Source: Catenibacterium mitsuokai
GTDB taxonomy: Bacteria; Bacillota_I; Bacilli_A; Erysipelotrichales; Coprobacillaceae
DNA: 64,000 nt
NCBI RefSeq assembly: GCF_025148785.1
Contig: NZ_CP102271.1
Location: 214,001-278,000, forward strand
Direction: 5' to 3'
Below, one piece after another: positions 17,588 through 26,870 of this stretch; the first letter of the stretch is position 1, and every line of letters starts with the position of its first letter. The notes below the pieces were generated by a model that saw nothing but the letters and a program-made list of their open reading frames with translations, searched no databases and had not been told where the DNA came from. The translations under genes and the position numbers were made by a program.

Positions 17588-17615
17588 TTGTGTAAGTGTT
17601 TACAATCATTAAAAT
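17588..17615 (+). promoter_or_regulatory. Maltose-operon promoter with an embedded LacI/CcpA-type operator
   Basis: A -35 TTGTGT (17588-17593) and -10 TAAAAT (17610-17615) are 16 bp apart. Between and overlapping them is TGTAAGTGTTTACA (17591-17604), a palindrome TGTAA-N4-TTACA. It fits a LacI-family operator and differs from the catabolite-repression (cre) consensus at one central base, so it could bind the divergent LacI protein, CcpA or both. Its position would block RNA polymerase. Confidence 0.7.
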
Positions 17616-17670
17616 AGGATTTGTAAGAAAAAGGGAGTAAGACATAACCTTATTAGAAGGAGGAAAGAAT

Positions 17671-19803
17671 ATGAGTAAGGGAAAAGTTTTATGTATGCCC
17701 CTCAAGGGTAAAGTAGTACCAATCACTGATGTCCCAGATTCTGTATTTTCAGAAAAGATGATGGGAGACGGATGTGCTATCATTCCAGAAGATGGAAAAG
17801 TATATGCACCAGACAACTGTGTAGTAAAAATGGTTGCACCTACTAAACATGCAGTTGGTCTTGTGACAGATGATGGTATTGAAATCTTAATCCATTTTGG
17901 ATTAGACACAGTTCAGTATCAAGGTGAAGGTTTTACTTGGCATGTAAAAGAAGGACAGACAGTTGAAAAAGGAGATTTATTGTTTGAAGGAGATTTAGAT
18001 TTCTTTAAATCTAAAGGTGTCAATACAATGACTCCATTCGTATTTACTAAAGAAGATGATCTTAAAGGTAAGAAGATTGTCTTAAAGAAAGGTGCTCATA
18101 ATGTAAAGGATGAAATGCTTGTTCTTGAAGATGTTGCAGCTCCTAAAGCAGCACCTGAAAAGAAGAAGAAAAAAGGAATTAACTTCGACTTCTTACAGAA
18201 GTTAGGTAAAGCCTTAATGACAGTTATCGCAGTAATGCCTGCTGCTGGTTTAATGATTTCATTAGGTAAAGTATTCCAGATGTTTGGTGCAGATGTCGCA
18301 TTTGTTATGACTGTTGGTTCTGTAATGGAACAGATTGGTTGGGCAGTTATCAACAATCTACATATCTTATTCGCAGCTGCCATTGGTGGTAACTGGGCTA
18401 AAGATCGTGCCGGAGGTGCATTCGCAGCTGTTATCGCATTTATCTTAATCAATAACATCACAGGTACAATCTTTGGTGTTACAGCCGATATGGTTAATAG
18501 TAGTAAAGTCATTTATACACATACATTATTTGGTGCAAAGATTCCAATTGCCAACTATTTCACAACAGTTCTAGGATCTGCAGCACTTAATATGGGTGTC
18601 TTTGTAGGTATTATTGCTGGTTTCGTTGGTGGTATTGTTTACAACAAATACTATAACTTCCGTAAATTACCTGATTGCTTATCATTCTTCAATGGTAAAC
18701 GTTTCGTTCCATTAATGGTTATTGTTCATTCAGTTGTTATCGCAGTTATTATGTCAGTTGTATGGCCATTTGTTCAGGGTGGTATCAATAGCTTTGGTGT
18801 TTGGCTTGCAAACTCAAGTAAAACAGCTCCAATCATTGCCCCATTCTTATATGGTATGTTAGAACGTCTATTATTACCATTTGGTTTACATCATATGTTA
18901 ACTATTCCAGTTAACTACACTTCATTTGGTGGTACATACACTATCATGACTGGTTTACAGAAGGGTACAAAAGTATTCGGTCAGGATCCATTATGGTTAG
19001 CTTGGGTTACAGACTTAATTAACTTAAAGAAAGCTGGAAATATGACAGCTTACACTCACTTATTAACAACAGTTACACCTGCTCGTTTCAAAGTAGGTCA
19101 GATGATTGGTGCAACTGGTCTATTAGCTGGTTTCGCTTATGCAATGTATAAGAACGTAGATAAAGATAAACAGCCTAAATATAAATCAATGTTTATTTCT
19201 ACATTCGTTGCAACTTTCTTAACAGGTGTTACAGAACCTCTAGAATTCATGTTTATGTTCGCAGCAGTTCCACTATATGGTGTTTATGCAGTACTTCAAG
19301 GTTTAGCTTTCGCAGCAGCTGATATTGTTCATTTAAGAGTTCATTCATTTGGTAATATCGAATTCTTAACTCGTGTTCCTATGGCAGTTCAAGCAGGATT
19401 ACTTGGTGATGTTATTAATTTCGTTATTGCTTGTGTTGTATTCGCAGTAGTTGGTTATTTCGTTGCAAACTTCATGATCAAGAAGTTTAACTTTGCGACA
19501 CCAGGTAGACTTGGTAACTATGATGATATGGAAAGTGATGAAACTTCTACAGCACATGAAGGTAGTGCTCAGGTCGAAGCAATTATCAACTTACTTGGTG
19601 GTAGAGATAATATTCAGTTAGTTGATGCATGTATGACTCGTTTAAGAGTTACAGTTAATGATGTCAATAAAGTTGCTGATGTTGATGCTTGGAAGAAGGA
19701 AGGTGCAAAGGGTCTCCTTAAGAAGGATAATGGTGTACAGGCAGTTTATGGACCTAAAGCCGATGTTCTTAAGTCAGATATCAATGATGCCTTAGGTAAA
19801 TAA
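17671..19803 (+). CDS. malT: PTS EIIACB, glucose/maltose (MalT-like) family
   Basis: A 710-residue three-domain transporter in the unusual order A-C-B. EIIA (about 1-145) has KGKVVPITDVPDSVFSEKMMGDG and the phosphorylated His in ILIHFGLDTV. A Lys-rich linker (KKKKK) leads to EIIC (about 165-610), a polytopic membrane domain beginning FDFLQKLGKALMTVIAVMPAAG with GVTEPLEFMFMFAAVPLY near its end. EIIB (about 630-710) carries the phosphorylated Cys in VDACMTRLRVTV. The A-C-B order and the downstream maltose-phosphate phosphatase match the enterococcal maltose transporter MalT. It takes up maltose as maltose 6'-phosphate. AGAAGGAGG precedes the start. Substrate is from context. Confidence 0.88.
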   Translation: MSKGKVLCMPLKGKVVPITDVPDSVFSEKMMGDGCAIIPEDGKVYAPDNCVVKMVAPTKHAVGLVTDDGIEILIHFGLDTVQYQGEGFTWHVKEGQTVEKGDLLFEGDLDFFKSKGVNTMTPFVFTKEDDLKGKKIVLKKGAHNVKDEMLVLEDVAAPKAAPEKKKKKGINFDFLQKLGKALMTVIAVMPAAGLMISLGKVFQMFGADVAFVMTVGSVMEQIGWAVINNLHILFAAAIGGNWAKDRAGGAFAAVIAFILINNITGTIFGVTADMVNSSKVIYTHTLFGAKIPIANYFTTVLGSAALNMGVFVGIIAGFVGGIVYNKYYNFRKLPDCLSFFNGKRFVPLMVIVHSVVIAVIMSVVWPFVQGGINSFGVWLANSSKTAPIIAPFLYGMLERLLLPFGLHHMLTIPVNYTSFGGTYTIMTGLQKGTKVFGQDPLWLAWVTDLINLKKAGNMTAYTHLLTTVTPARFKVGQMIGATGLLAGFAYAMYKNVDKDKQPKYKSMFISTFVATFLTGVTEPLEFMFMFAAVPLYGVYAVLQGLAFAAADIVHLRVHSFGNIEFLTRVPMAVQAGLLGDVINFVIACVVFAVVGYFVANFMIKKFNFATPGRLGNYDDMESDETSTAHEGSAQVEAIINLLGGRDNIQLVDACMTRLRVTVNDVNKVADVDAWKKEGAKGLLKKDNGVQAVYGPKADVLKSDINDALGK

Positions 19804-19805
19804 AT

Positions 19806-20609
19806 ATGAAGCTTATGACACTTAACACACATTCACTAAGTGAAAGTGATGAAAAGAATAAGCTCCAGACAATTGCGAATTTTATTCTGAATCATGATGT
19901 TGATGTCATTTGTTTACAAGAAGTCAATCAAAGTATGACGGCAAAAAGTGTTTCTACCGACAGCTCTTATGTCGGTAGAGACATTATTAAAGAAGATAAT
20001 TATGCACTTGGGTTAAGTCGATTACTTGGTGATCAATATAACTGGAACTATATTCCAGTTAAAGTAGGTTATGACAAGTTTGATGAAGGTGTAGCCATCT
20101 TCTCTAAGTATCCTATTGTGAATAGTGAAAATACTTTATTGACACAAACCAATGATTATTCGTTCTGGAAGAAACGTAATTCTCTTGGAGTTGAATTAGT
20201 AAAAGAAAACACGCATTTCTGGGTTTATACAGCCCATTTAGGATGGTGGAAGGATGAAGAGGAACCTTTCATTAATCAATGGCATAAGCTCAAGACAATT
20301 GCGACTAAAGAAGTCCCTGTTTACTTAGCAGGAGATTTCAATGCGCCTGATATTATTCCAAACCAAAGTTATACCACTATTAAAGAAGATGGATGGTTTG
20401 ATACACGTGACTTAGCAGATGATGTCCAAGGTCGTTTTACTGCTCAGGGTAAAATAGACGGATGGGATGAGGCAGTAGATGGTATGCGTATTGATTATAT
20501 CTGGTGTAATAAAAAAGAACATGTAAAAAGCCATCATGTCATATTTGATGGTACACATGAAGATGTAGTTTCTGATCATTTTGGACTATTTATGGAGGAT
20601 AGTTTATGA
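19806..20609 (+). CDS. mapP: Maltose 6'-phosphate phosphatase (endonuclease/exonuclease/phosphatase fold)
   Basis: This 267-residue cytosolic protein has the metal-dependent endonuclease/exonuclease/phosphatase fold: MKLMTLNTHS, LQEVNQS (metal-binding Glu), YTAHLGWW, AGDFNAPD (metal-binding Asp/Asn) and C-terminal SDHFGLF. By fold alone it could be a nuclease, but its position two bases after the maltose PTS and four-base overlap with MalQ matches MapP of Enterococcus faecalis, which dephosphorylates maltose 6'-phosphate to maltose. That lets PTS-imported maltose enter the MalQ/phosphorylase route. Fold is certain; substrate rests on context and knowledge of MapP. Confidence 0.82.
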   Translation: MKLMTLNTHSLSESDEKNKLQTIANFILNHDVDVICLQEVNQSMTAKSVSTDSSYVGRDIIKEDNYALGLSRLLGDQYNWNYIPVKVGYDKFDEGVAIFSKYPIVNSENTLLTQTNDYSFWKKRNSLGVELVKENTHFWVYTAHLGWWKDEEEPFINQWHKLKTIATKEVPVYLAGDFNAPDIIPNQSYTTIKEDGWFDTRDLADDVQGRFTAQGKIDGWDEAVDGMRIDYIWCNKKEHVKSHHVIFDGTHEDVVSDHFGLFMEDSL

Positions 20610-22090
20610 GAAAAAGTGGTGTGTTATTATCCGTATCATCTTTACCTAGTAAGTATGGTATTGGTTGTTTTGATGAAGCTGCTTATAAGTTTGTAGATGA
20701 TCTTGTAGAAGCTAAACAAACATATTGGCAGATTCTCCCTTTAGGTATTACTGGTTATGGTGATTCACCTTATCAGTCATTCTCTACTTTTGCAGGTAAC
20801 CCATATTTTATTTCTTTAGATGAGTTTGTGAAATGTGGTTATTTAAAGGAAGAAGATCTACCAGAAGCAGATATAAATAGTGATTATGTTGATTATTCTT
20901 ATCTCTATGAAAATAGATATGCATTATTAAAGAAAGCGTATGAGAATTCACATATTACTGATAATGAAGATTTTAAAGCTTACTGTAAGGACAATGCATG
21001 GTGGCTAGAAGATTATGCATTATTTATGGCAATAAAAGCATCTTATGATAACCAAGGCTGGGAAAATTGGCCTTTAGAATTACGTTTAAGAAATGATGCG
21101 TCCCTTACCGAGAAACGTAATGAACTAAGTGATGACATTAATTACCATAAGTTCTTACAGTACTATGTATGGAAGCAATGGTATGCATTAAAGGATTATG
21201 CGAATAGTAAAGGGGTAGAAATCATTGGTGATATTCCTATCTATGTCGCATATGATTCATCTGATGTATGGGGACAGCCAGAATTATTCCAGTTGGATCC
21301 TGAAGTAAAACCTACTGCAGTTGCAGGTGTACCACCTGATGGTTTCTCTGCTGATGGACAGCTTTGGGGTAATCCACTTTATGACTGGAAGAAACATAAG
21401 GAAACTGGTTATGCATGGTGGATCCAGAGAATTGCATATTGTAAGAAAGCCTATGATGTTGTACGTATTGACCATTTTAGAGGTTTTGATGAATATTTCT
21501 CAATTCCTTATGGTGATACAACTGCTAGAAATGGACATTGGGAAAAAGGTCCAGGCTATGACTTATTTAAGACAGTTGAAGAGTCTTTAGGAAAACTCAA
21601 TGTAATTGCCGAAGACTTAGGTTATTTGACTGATACAGTTAAACAGATGGTCGCTGATTGTGGTTATCCAGGTATGAAGGTATTTGAATTCGCATTTGAT
21701 TCACGTGATTCTTCTGGTACAAGCAACTACCTACCTCACAACTATACAGAAAATTCAGTTGTTTATACTGGAACTCATGATAATGAAACAATGATCGGAT
21801 GGCTTAAAAATATTCTGCCTGAAGAAAGACAGATGTTGAAAGACTATCTACACTATGATGGTGATGATGACACTGTATTAGTGGATATGAGTATTGATTG
21901 TATTATGGCAAGTGTAAGTGATAAGTGCATTGTACCAATGCAGGATTACTTGAAGCTTGATAATACAGCGCGTATGAATAAGCCTAATACTTTAGGTAAT
22001 AACTGGATGTGGCGTTTAGATAAGAATGCTTTTAGTGATTCATTAAAGGAACGAATGCGTGATATTACAGTAAAAACAAACCGTATTTAA
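20606..22090 (+). CDS. malQ: 4-alpha-glucanotransferase (amylomaltase, GH77)
   Basis: This 494-residue enzyme is full length for GH77. Signature stretches are [19 protein letters not shown] near the N-terminus, [20 protein letters not shown], the nucleophile Asp in VRIDHFRGF, the acid/base Glu in VIAEDLG, and the third acidic residue in [13 protein letters not shown]. It moves glucan segments between maltose and maltodextrins, releasing glucose and building longer chains for the phosphorylase. The start overlaps the mapP stop (ATGA), implying translational coupling. It acts in the cytosol. Confidence 0.95.
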   Translation: MRKSGVLLSVSSLPSKYGIGCFDEAAYKFVDDLVEAKQTYWQILPLGITGYGDSPYQSFSTFAGNPYFISLDEFVKCGYLKEEDLPEADINSDYVDYSYLYENRYALLKKAYENSHITDNEDFKAYCKDNAWWLEDYALFMAIKASYDNQGWENWPLELRLRNDASLTEKRNELSDDINYHKFLQYYVWKQWYALKDYANSKGVEIIGDIPIYVAYDSSDVWGQPELFQLDPEVKPTAVAGVPPDGFSADGQLWGNPLYDWKKHKETGYAWWIQRIAYCKKAYDVVRIDHFRGFDEYFSIPYGDTTARNGHWEKGPGYDLFKTVEESLGKLNVIAEDLGYLTDTVKQMVADCGYPGMKVFEFAFDSRDSSGTSNYLPHNYTENSVVYTGTHDNETMIGWLKNILPEERQMLKDYLHYDGDDDTVLVDMSIDCIMASVSDKCIVPMQDYLKLDNTARMNKPNTLGNNWMWRLDKNAFSDSLKERMRDITVKTNRI

Positions 22091-22104
22091 AGGAGATTTT
22101 AAGA

Positions 22105-24372
22105 ATGGATGTTAAGACGTTAATTAATACAAGAGTTCAGGAGTTATTTAATCTTTCAATAAAGGATTGTTCTAATGAACAAGCATATATCGCATTATTA
22201 AGTGTTGTAAAAGACTTGCTTGATGATAAAAAGACAATTGAAGGTGACCGTAAGGTTTATTATTTCTCTGCTGAATTCTTAATTGGTAAACTCATGAGTA
22301 ATAACTTAATCAACTTAGGTATTCGTAAGGAAGTAAAGGAATTATTCAAAGAAAACGGAAAGAGTTTAGAAGAAATTGAAGAAATAGAAGCTGAACCTTC
22401 ACTCGGTAATGGTGGGTTAGGTCGATTAGCTGCTTGTTTCTTAGATTCAATCGCAACTTTAGACCTACCTGGTGATGGTGTTGGTCTTAATTATCATTTA
22501 GGTTTATTCAAACAGGTATTTGAATACAACAAACAGTGCGAAACACCAAACCCTTGGATTAATGATCATTCTTGGCTCATTCCTACAAACAAACATTATA
22601 CTGTAGAATTTAAGGACTTTTCTTTAAAGTCTCAATTATATGATTTAGATGTATTAGGCTATAAAGGAAATAAGAATAAATTACACTTATTTGATATTGC
22701 ATCTGTTGATGAATCAATGGTACATGATGGTATCTCATTTGATAAATCAAACATTGTACGTAACTTAACTTTATTCCTCTATCCAGATGATAGTGATGAA
22801 GCAGGTCGTAAATTACGTATTTACCAGCAGTATTTCATGGTATCTAATGGGGCACAGATGATTCTTGAAGATATCAAGAGTAAAGGAATCAGTTTAACTG
22901 ATTTAGATAAGCATGTATGTATCCAGATTAATGATACACATCCATCAATGGTTATTCCTGAATTGATTCGTCTTCTTATGAAAGAAGGACTTACAATGAA
23001 GCAGGCTATTGATATTACATCTAAAACATGTGCTTATACAAACCATACTATTCTTGCAGAAGCACTTGAAAAATGGCCATTGTCTTATCTAGAAGAAATC
23101 GTGCCTCAATTAGTACCTATTATTGAAGCATTAGATGCTGTTGCGAAAGAAAGATCTACAAATGAAAAAGTCGCAATTATTGATAATAATAAGCTTGTTC
23201 ATATGGCGCATATGGATATCCACTTTGGTTTCTCTATCAATGGTGTGGCTTCTATTCATACTGATATTTTAAAGAATACTGAATTACATGACTTCTATGA
23301 ACTTTACCCAACACATTTCAACAACAAAACAAACGGTATTACATTTAGAAGATGGTTATTATCATGTAATGAAGAATTAACTGATTTGATTGATAGCTTA
23401 ATTGGTGAAGGCTACAAACAAGATGCAAGTGAATTAGAGAAATTACAGAAATATTTAGATGATGAAGTAGTCCTAGATAAACTACTTACAATCAAACAGG
23501 AAAAGAAAACACAGCTTGCGAACGTAATCAAAGAAAAAGAAGGTATTGAGTTAGATCCTTCCTCTATCTTCGATGTTCAGGTTAAGAGATTACATGAATA
23601 TAAACGTCAGCAGATGAATGTGTTATATATCATCTACCAGTACTTACAGATTAAAGCCGGTCATAAGCCTGCACATACTATTACATGTATCTTTGGCGCA
23701 AAAGCAGCTCCTGCTTATATTCTCGCAAAAGATATCGTCCATACACTCCTTTGTCTGCAGCAGCTTATTGACAATGACCCAGAAGTATCTCCTTACTTAA
23801 AAGTAGTCATGGTAGAAAACTATAATGTCACTTATGCAGAATCTATTATTCCTGCAGCTGATTTCTCTGAACAGATTTCCCTTGCTTCAAAAGAAGCATC
23901 TGGTACATCTAATATGAAATTCATGTTGAACGGTGCAGTCACATTAGGTACTGACGATGGTGCCAATGTCGAAATACATGAATTTGTAGGTGACGATAAT
24001 ATTTATATCTTTGGCGCAAAAGCTGATACAGTTATTGACCATTATGCGAAAGGTGATTATCATCCTCAGGATATCTTAAATAATGATCCTGAATTAAGAA
24101 CACTTGTTGATTTTATTGTCAGTGATGAAATGAAATCAGTCGGTGATGTGGAATCACTTGAAAGATTACATAATGATATGTCATACAAGGATTGGTTTAT
24201 GGCATTACTTGATGCAAGAGACTATATTGAGACTAAAGTACGTGCTATCAACGATTATAAAGATAGAAAAGCATGGGCTAAGAAGATGTTAGTTAATATC
24301 TCTAAAGCTGGTTTCTTCTCTAGTGATAGAACTATTGCACAGTATAATGAAGATATCTGGAAATTAAAATAA
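22105..24372 (+). CDS. glgP: Glycogen/maltodextrin phosphorylase (GT35)
   Basis: This 755-residue enzyme cleaves alpha-1,4 glucans with phosphate to give glucose 1-phosphate. The pyridoxal-phosphate site [20 protein letters not shown] (about residue 610-630) includes the cofactor-binding Lys. Other conserved stretches are [35 protein letters not shown] and [13 protein letters not shown]. It follows malQ by 14 bases with an AAAGGAGA ribosome site, so it completes the maltose operon and uses the chains MalQ makes. Sequence alone does not separate GlgP from MalP; MalP is an equally valid name here. Confidence 0.93.
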   Translation: MDVKTLINTRVQELFNLSIKDCSNEQAYIALLSVVKDLLDDKKTIEGDRKVYYFSAEFLIGKLMSNNLINLGIRKEVKELFKENGKSLEEIEEIEAEPSLGNGGLGRLAACFLDSIATLDLPGDGVGLNYHLGLFKQVFEYNKQCETPNPWINDHSWLIPTNKHYTVEFKDFSLKSQLYDLDVLGYKGNKNKLHLFDIASVDESMVHDGISFDKSNIVRNLTLFLYPDDSDEAGRKLRIYQQYFMVSNGAQMILEDIKSKGISLTDLDKHVCIQINDTHPSMVIPELIRLLMKEGLTMKQAIDITSKTCAYTNHTILAEALEKWPLSYLEEIVPQLVPIIEALDAVAKERSTNEKVAIIDNNKLVHMAHMDIHFGFSINGVASIHTDILKNTELHDFYELYPTHFNNKTNGITFRRWLLSCNEELTDLIDSLIGEGYKQDASELEKLQKYLDDEVVLDKLLTIKQEKKTQLANVIKEKEGIELDPSSIFDVQVKRLHEYKRQQMNVLYIIYQYLQIKAGHKPAHTITCIFGAKAAPAYILAKDIVHTLLCLQQLIDNDPEVSPYLKVVMVENYNVTYAESIIPAADFSEQISLASKEASGTSNMKFMLNGAVTLGTDDGANVEIHEFVGDDNIYIFGAKADTVIDHYAKGDYHPQDILNNDPELRTLVDFIVSDEMKSVGDVESLERLHNDMSYKDWFMALLDARDYIETKVRAINDYKDRKAWAKKMLVNISKAGFFSSDRTIAQYNEDIWKLK

Positions 24373-24378
24373 TCTCCT

Positions 24379-24410
24379 AATCAGGGTTCTTAATGAACTC
24401 TGATTTTTTT
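24379..24410 (+). terminator. Rho-independent terminator of the maltose operon
   Basis: AATCAGGGTTC (24379-24389) pairs with GAACTCTGATT (24395-24405), one G-T pair, followed by TTTTT. Confidence 0.87.
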
Positions 24411-24458
24411 GTTGATTTTATTTCGCATATACTTTATTTTATTTACGAGGTGTAGAAA

Positions 24459-25661
24459 ATGAAAAGAAATTATCCAAGTATTATTATTACTCCTGAAGGA
24501 GAAAAATGGCTCGATAAAGGGCAGATGTGGATGTATAAGAACAATCTAGGTAGTCTAGATGATTCTATTGAGAATGGTTCTTTAGTAGATATTATGACGA
24601 CTCAAGGACGTTATTTAGGTACAGGGTTTCTTTCTAAAGAAAGTCATATTACAGTACGTATTTTAACTAAGAATCAAAATGAAGTGATTGATAGAGAATT
24701 CTTTAAAAAGAGAATTCAGTTTGCGTATGACTTTAGAAAGACAGTAGAAAAAGATAATTTAACGAACTGTCGTCTTGTATTTGGTGAAGCAGATAGCTTA
24801 CCAGGTTTAACTGCAGACCGTTATAATGAAATCATTGTGACTCAGATTACATCTTATGGTTTAGATTTAATCAAAGATATGATCTATGAATTATTACTAG
24901 AAGTATTAAAAGAAGATGGTCAGAATGTATCTGCCATCTATGAAAGAAATGATGTCAAGGTGCGTGCTAAGGAGGGTCTAGAACTCTATAAAGGATTCTG
25001 GAAACCAAGCAAATTACCGACTACAACAGTTATTAATGAAAATGGTTTAAAGCTTAATGTAGATGTAGAAAATGGTCAGAAGACGGGTTACTTCTTAGAT
25101 CAGAAATCTAACAGAGTATTACTAAGAAACATGTCAGCAGGTAAGACAGTCTTAGACTGTTTTAGTCATACAGGAGGTTTCGCATTAAATGCTGCAATTG
25201 GTGGCGCAAAACATGTCACTGCTGTAGATGTTTCTCAAACAGCTTTAGATCAGGGTCTTGCGAATGCGAAGATGAATCATCTAGAAGAGAGAATGTCTTT
25301 TGTACAGGATGATGTTTTTGATTACTTAGATAAATGTCATCAGGGACAGTATGATATTATTGTCTTAGATCCACCTGCATTTACTAAATCAAGAAGAACA
25401 GTAAATCATGCTTATAATGGCTATAAGAATATTAACATGAAGGCTATGAAACTACTAAGACAGGGTGGATATCTAATTACATGCAGCTGTTCACGTTTTA
25501 TGGAAACTGCACTATTTGAACAGATGTTAAGAGAATCCGCAAAGGAATGTGGAGTAACTCTAAAACAGGTCTCTGTGACTCAACAGAATGCAGATCATCC
25601 AATTCTATGGACTATGGAAGAAACATCTTACTTAAAGTTCTATATCTTCCAAATCATCTAG
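24459..25661 (+). CDS. rlmI: Class I rRNA methyltransferase, RlmI/YccW family
   Basis: This 400-residue protein has an N-terminal PUA RNA-binding domain (MYKNNLGSLDDSIENGSLVDI, RYLGTGFLS) and a C-terminal S-adenosylmethionine-dependent methyltransferase domain. The SAM-binding motif is VLDCFSHTGGFALNAA, the acidic loop is VTAVDVSQTALD, and the catalytic region is IIVLDPPAFTKSR followed by GGYLITCSCS. Family members methylate C5 of a cytosine in 23S rRNA (position 1962 in E. coli). It is monocistronic, with a GAGGTG ribosome site and terminator. The exact target base is from homologues. Confidence 0.88.
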   Translation: MKRNYPSIIITPEGEKWLDKGQMWMYKNNLGSLDDSIENGSLVDIMTTQGRYLGTGFLSKESHITVRILTKNQNEVIDREFFKKRIQFAYDFRKTVEKDNLTNCRLVFGEADSLPGLTADRYNEIIVTQITSYGLDLIKDMIYELLLEVLKEDGQNVSAIYERNDVKVRAKEGLELYKGFWKPSKLPTTTVINENGLKLNVDVENGQKTGYFLDQKSNRVLLRNMSAGKTVLDCFSHTGGFALNAAIGGAKHVTAVDVSQTALDQGLANAKMNHLEERMSFVQDDVFDYLDKCHQGQYDIIVLDPPAFTKSRRTVNHAYNGYKNINMKAMKLLRQGGYLITCSCSRFMETALFEQMLRESAKECGVTLKQVSVTQQNADHPILWTMEETSYLKFYIFQII

Positions 25662-26278
25662 AAGTCTCCGGACTTCTTTTTTAATGACTGATAAAAGTTA
25701 TTTTTATAAATTTGTCCTAACTTAAATATATGATTTCCCATATAGATATCGTGATGATTTATTTTATTGATATAATGGCTATTAATACATGTACTTTTAT
25801 TAATCTGTACAATCTGTTTAGAATGCATCTCTTCTTGTATTATTCTTAAAGGCTTATAGAGATGATAGTTCTTTTTCTTTGTATGTATAGTAGAAAGATG
25901 ATCATGTGTTTCTATATAGAAAATATCATGGATAGGAATAGATATCTTATGATGCTCATATTTAAATTGATAATAATCGTAATGCTTCATATGCAATGAC
26001 AACATCAATGAAACGCCGAACTCTAAATCATTTTCAAATATATAATGAAAAGGCTGGTAGATCACAGTCTCTGGACCTAAAGGTTTATTTAATACAACCA
26101 CAATAAAAGCTTCTTGATCAATTATTTTAATTCTTTGTATATCTTCAAATGCACCTGTAAAATATATATCAGAATGAATCAGTGTTTTAGAAATTGTATA
26201 ACGATGATGATAATGACGAAACATCTGGATTATTCTGTCTGTTATATAAGAATTTAAATGTACAATAGAAACAATCAT
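25658..26278 (-). CDS. LytTR-domain DNA-binding protein with atypical N-terminal domain
   Basis: The C-terminal half (about 105-200) is a LytTR DNA-binding domain: ISIPIHDIFYIETHDHLSTI, YHLYKPLRIIQEEM, IVQINKSTCINSHYINKI and FKLGQIYKNNFYQSL fit the family step by step. The first 100 residues sit where a response-regulator receiver would be, yet no phospho-acceptor Asp or downstream Lys is evident, so it is probably a pseudo-receiver controlled in another way. It is unusually rich in His and Tyr. The gene converges on rlmI, overlapping its stop by four bases, and shares the terminator region. No histidine kinase is adjacent. Target genes unknown. Confidence 0.75.
   Translation of the reverse strand: MIVSIVHLNSYITDRIIQMFRHYHHRYTISKTLIHSDIYFTGAFEDIQRIKIIDQEAFIVVVLNKPLGPETVIYQPFHYIFENDLEFGVSLMLSLHMKHYDYYQFKYEHHKISIPIHDIFYIETHDHLSTIHTKKKNYHLYKPLRIIQEEMHSKQIVQINKSTCINSHYINKINHHDIYMGNHIFKLGQIYKNNFYQSLKKKSGDF
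25660..25682 (+). terminator. Terminator at the rlmI / LytTR convergence
   Basis: AGAAGTC (25660-25666) pairs with GACTTCT (25671-25677) and is followed by T residues; it ends rlmI and overlaps the stop of the convergent LytTR gene. Confidence 0.75.
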
Positions 26279-26325
26279 AATACTCTACCACCTAGTAATA
26301 TTATATACAATATAATAAAGGAAAA

Positions 26326-26356
26326 AGGACTAAGCCATGTTGGTATTAGTCCTTTA
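26326..26356 (-). terminator. Orphan minus-strand terminator hairpin
   Basis: AAAGGACTAA and TTAGTCCTTT pair around a 12-base loop. Only the minus strand has a T run after it (TTTTTCC), so it should end a minus-strand transcript arriving from about 26360-26540, where no ordinary gene lies. It sits directly upstream of the LytTR gene and could instead attenuate that gene. Confidence 0.55.
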
Positions 26357-26546
26357 GTGTATATATACACATATACATACTGTTATAGCTCCCATAATCA
26401 GAATACATGAATAAACTAATGTATAACATAATAAATAACATGAAACGAATAATAATATCGTGAAATCTAAAAAATGAGATTTTTACGCACATGAGCGCTA
26501 TACTCTCTATTTTATTTCTATGCTTAATGTATAGAGGTATACAGAT

Positions 26547-26858
26547 ATGTCAATGGGAGAACGATTAAGAAAAGCAAGATTAAAAATGGGATATTCTCAA
26601 GAAGAAGTCGCAAGACGTATTGATACACATCGCACAACCATAGGGAAGTATGAGAATGGTGAATGTGAACCATCTATAAAAGTCTTAGCGAAGCTGATAG
26701 AAATCTATTGTACAGATGCGAATTATATTCTTTATGGCAAGGATATGAAAGTGATGAATGTATCAAGAGTACCAGAGAACTGTATGAGAGATGTCTATAT
26801 GTTGATTTCAGAATATCTTATTGATGATTATGCGTATAATGAAAACATCCACGATTAG
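26547..26858 (+). CDS. Small XRE/Cro-C1-type HTH protein
   Basis: A 103-residue protein whose first 65 residues are a standard XRE helix-turn-helix: GERLRKARLKMGYSQEEVARR, then IDTHRTTIGKYENGECEPS, then IKVLAKLIEIY. The short tail (YILYGKDMKVMNVSRVPENC...) has no recognisable domain and may hold a dimer helix. AGAGG lies nine bases before the ATG. It is monocistronic with a terminator overlapping its stop. Divergent transcription from the LytTR gene across 268 bases suggests the two regulators share a control region, but nothing shows its targets. Confidence 0.8.
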   Translation: MSMGERLRKARLKMGYSQEEVARRIDTHRTTIGKYENGECEPSIKVLAKLIEIYCTDANYILYGKDMKVMNVSRVPENCMRDVYMLISEYLIDDYAYNENIHD

Positions 26859-26870
26859 TGGATGTTTTTA
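26843..26870. terminator. Bidirectional terminator between HTH gene and AIM24 gene
   Basis: AACATCCAC (26844-26852) pairs with GTGGATGTT (26858-26866), with T residues on both outgoing strands. Confidence 0.8.

Noticed and set aside
18096-18512. Long minus-strand open frame opposite the maltose PTS gene
   Set aside because: It is antisense to a certain transporter gene, is low-complexity and has no ribosome site; a shadow.
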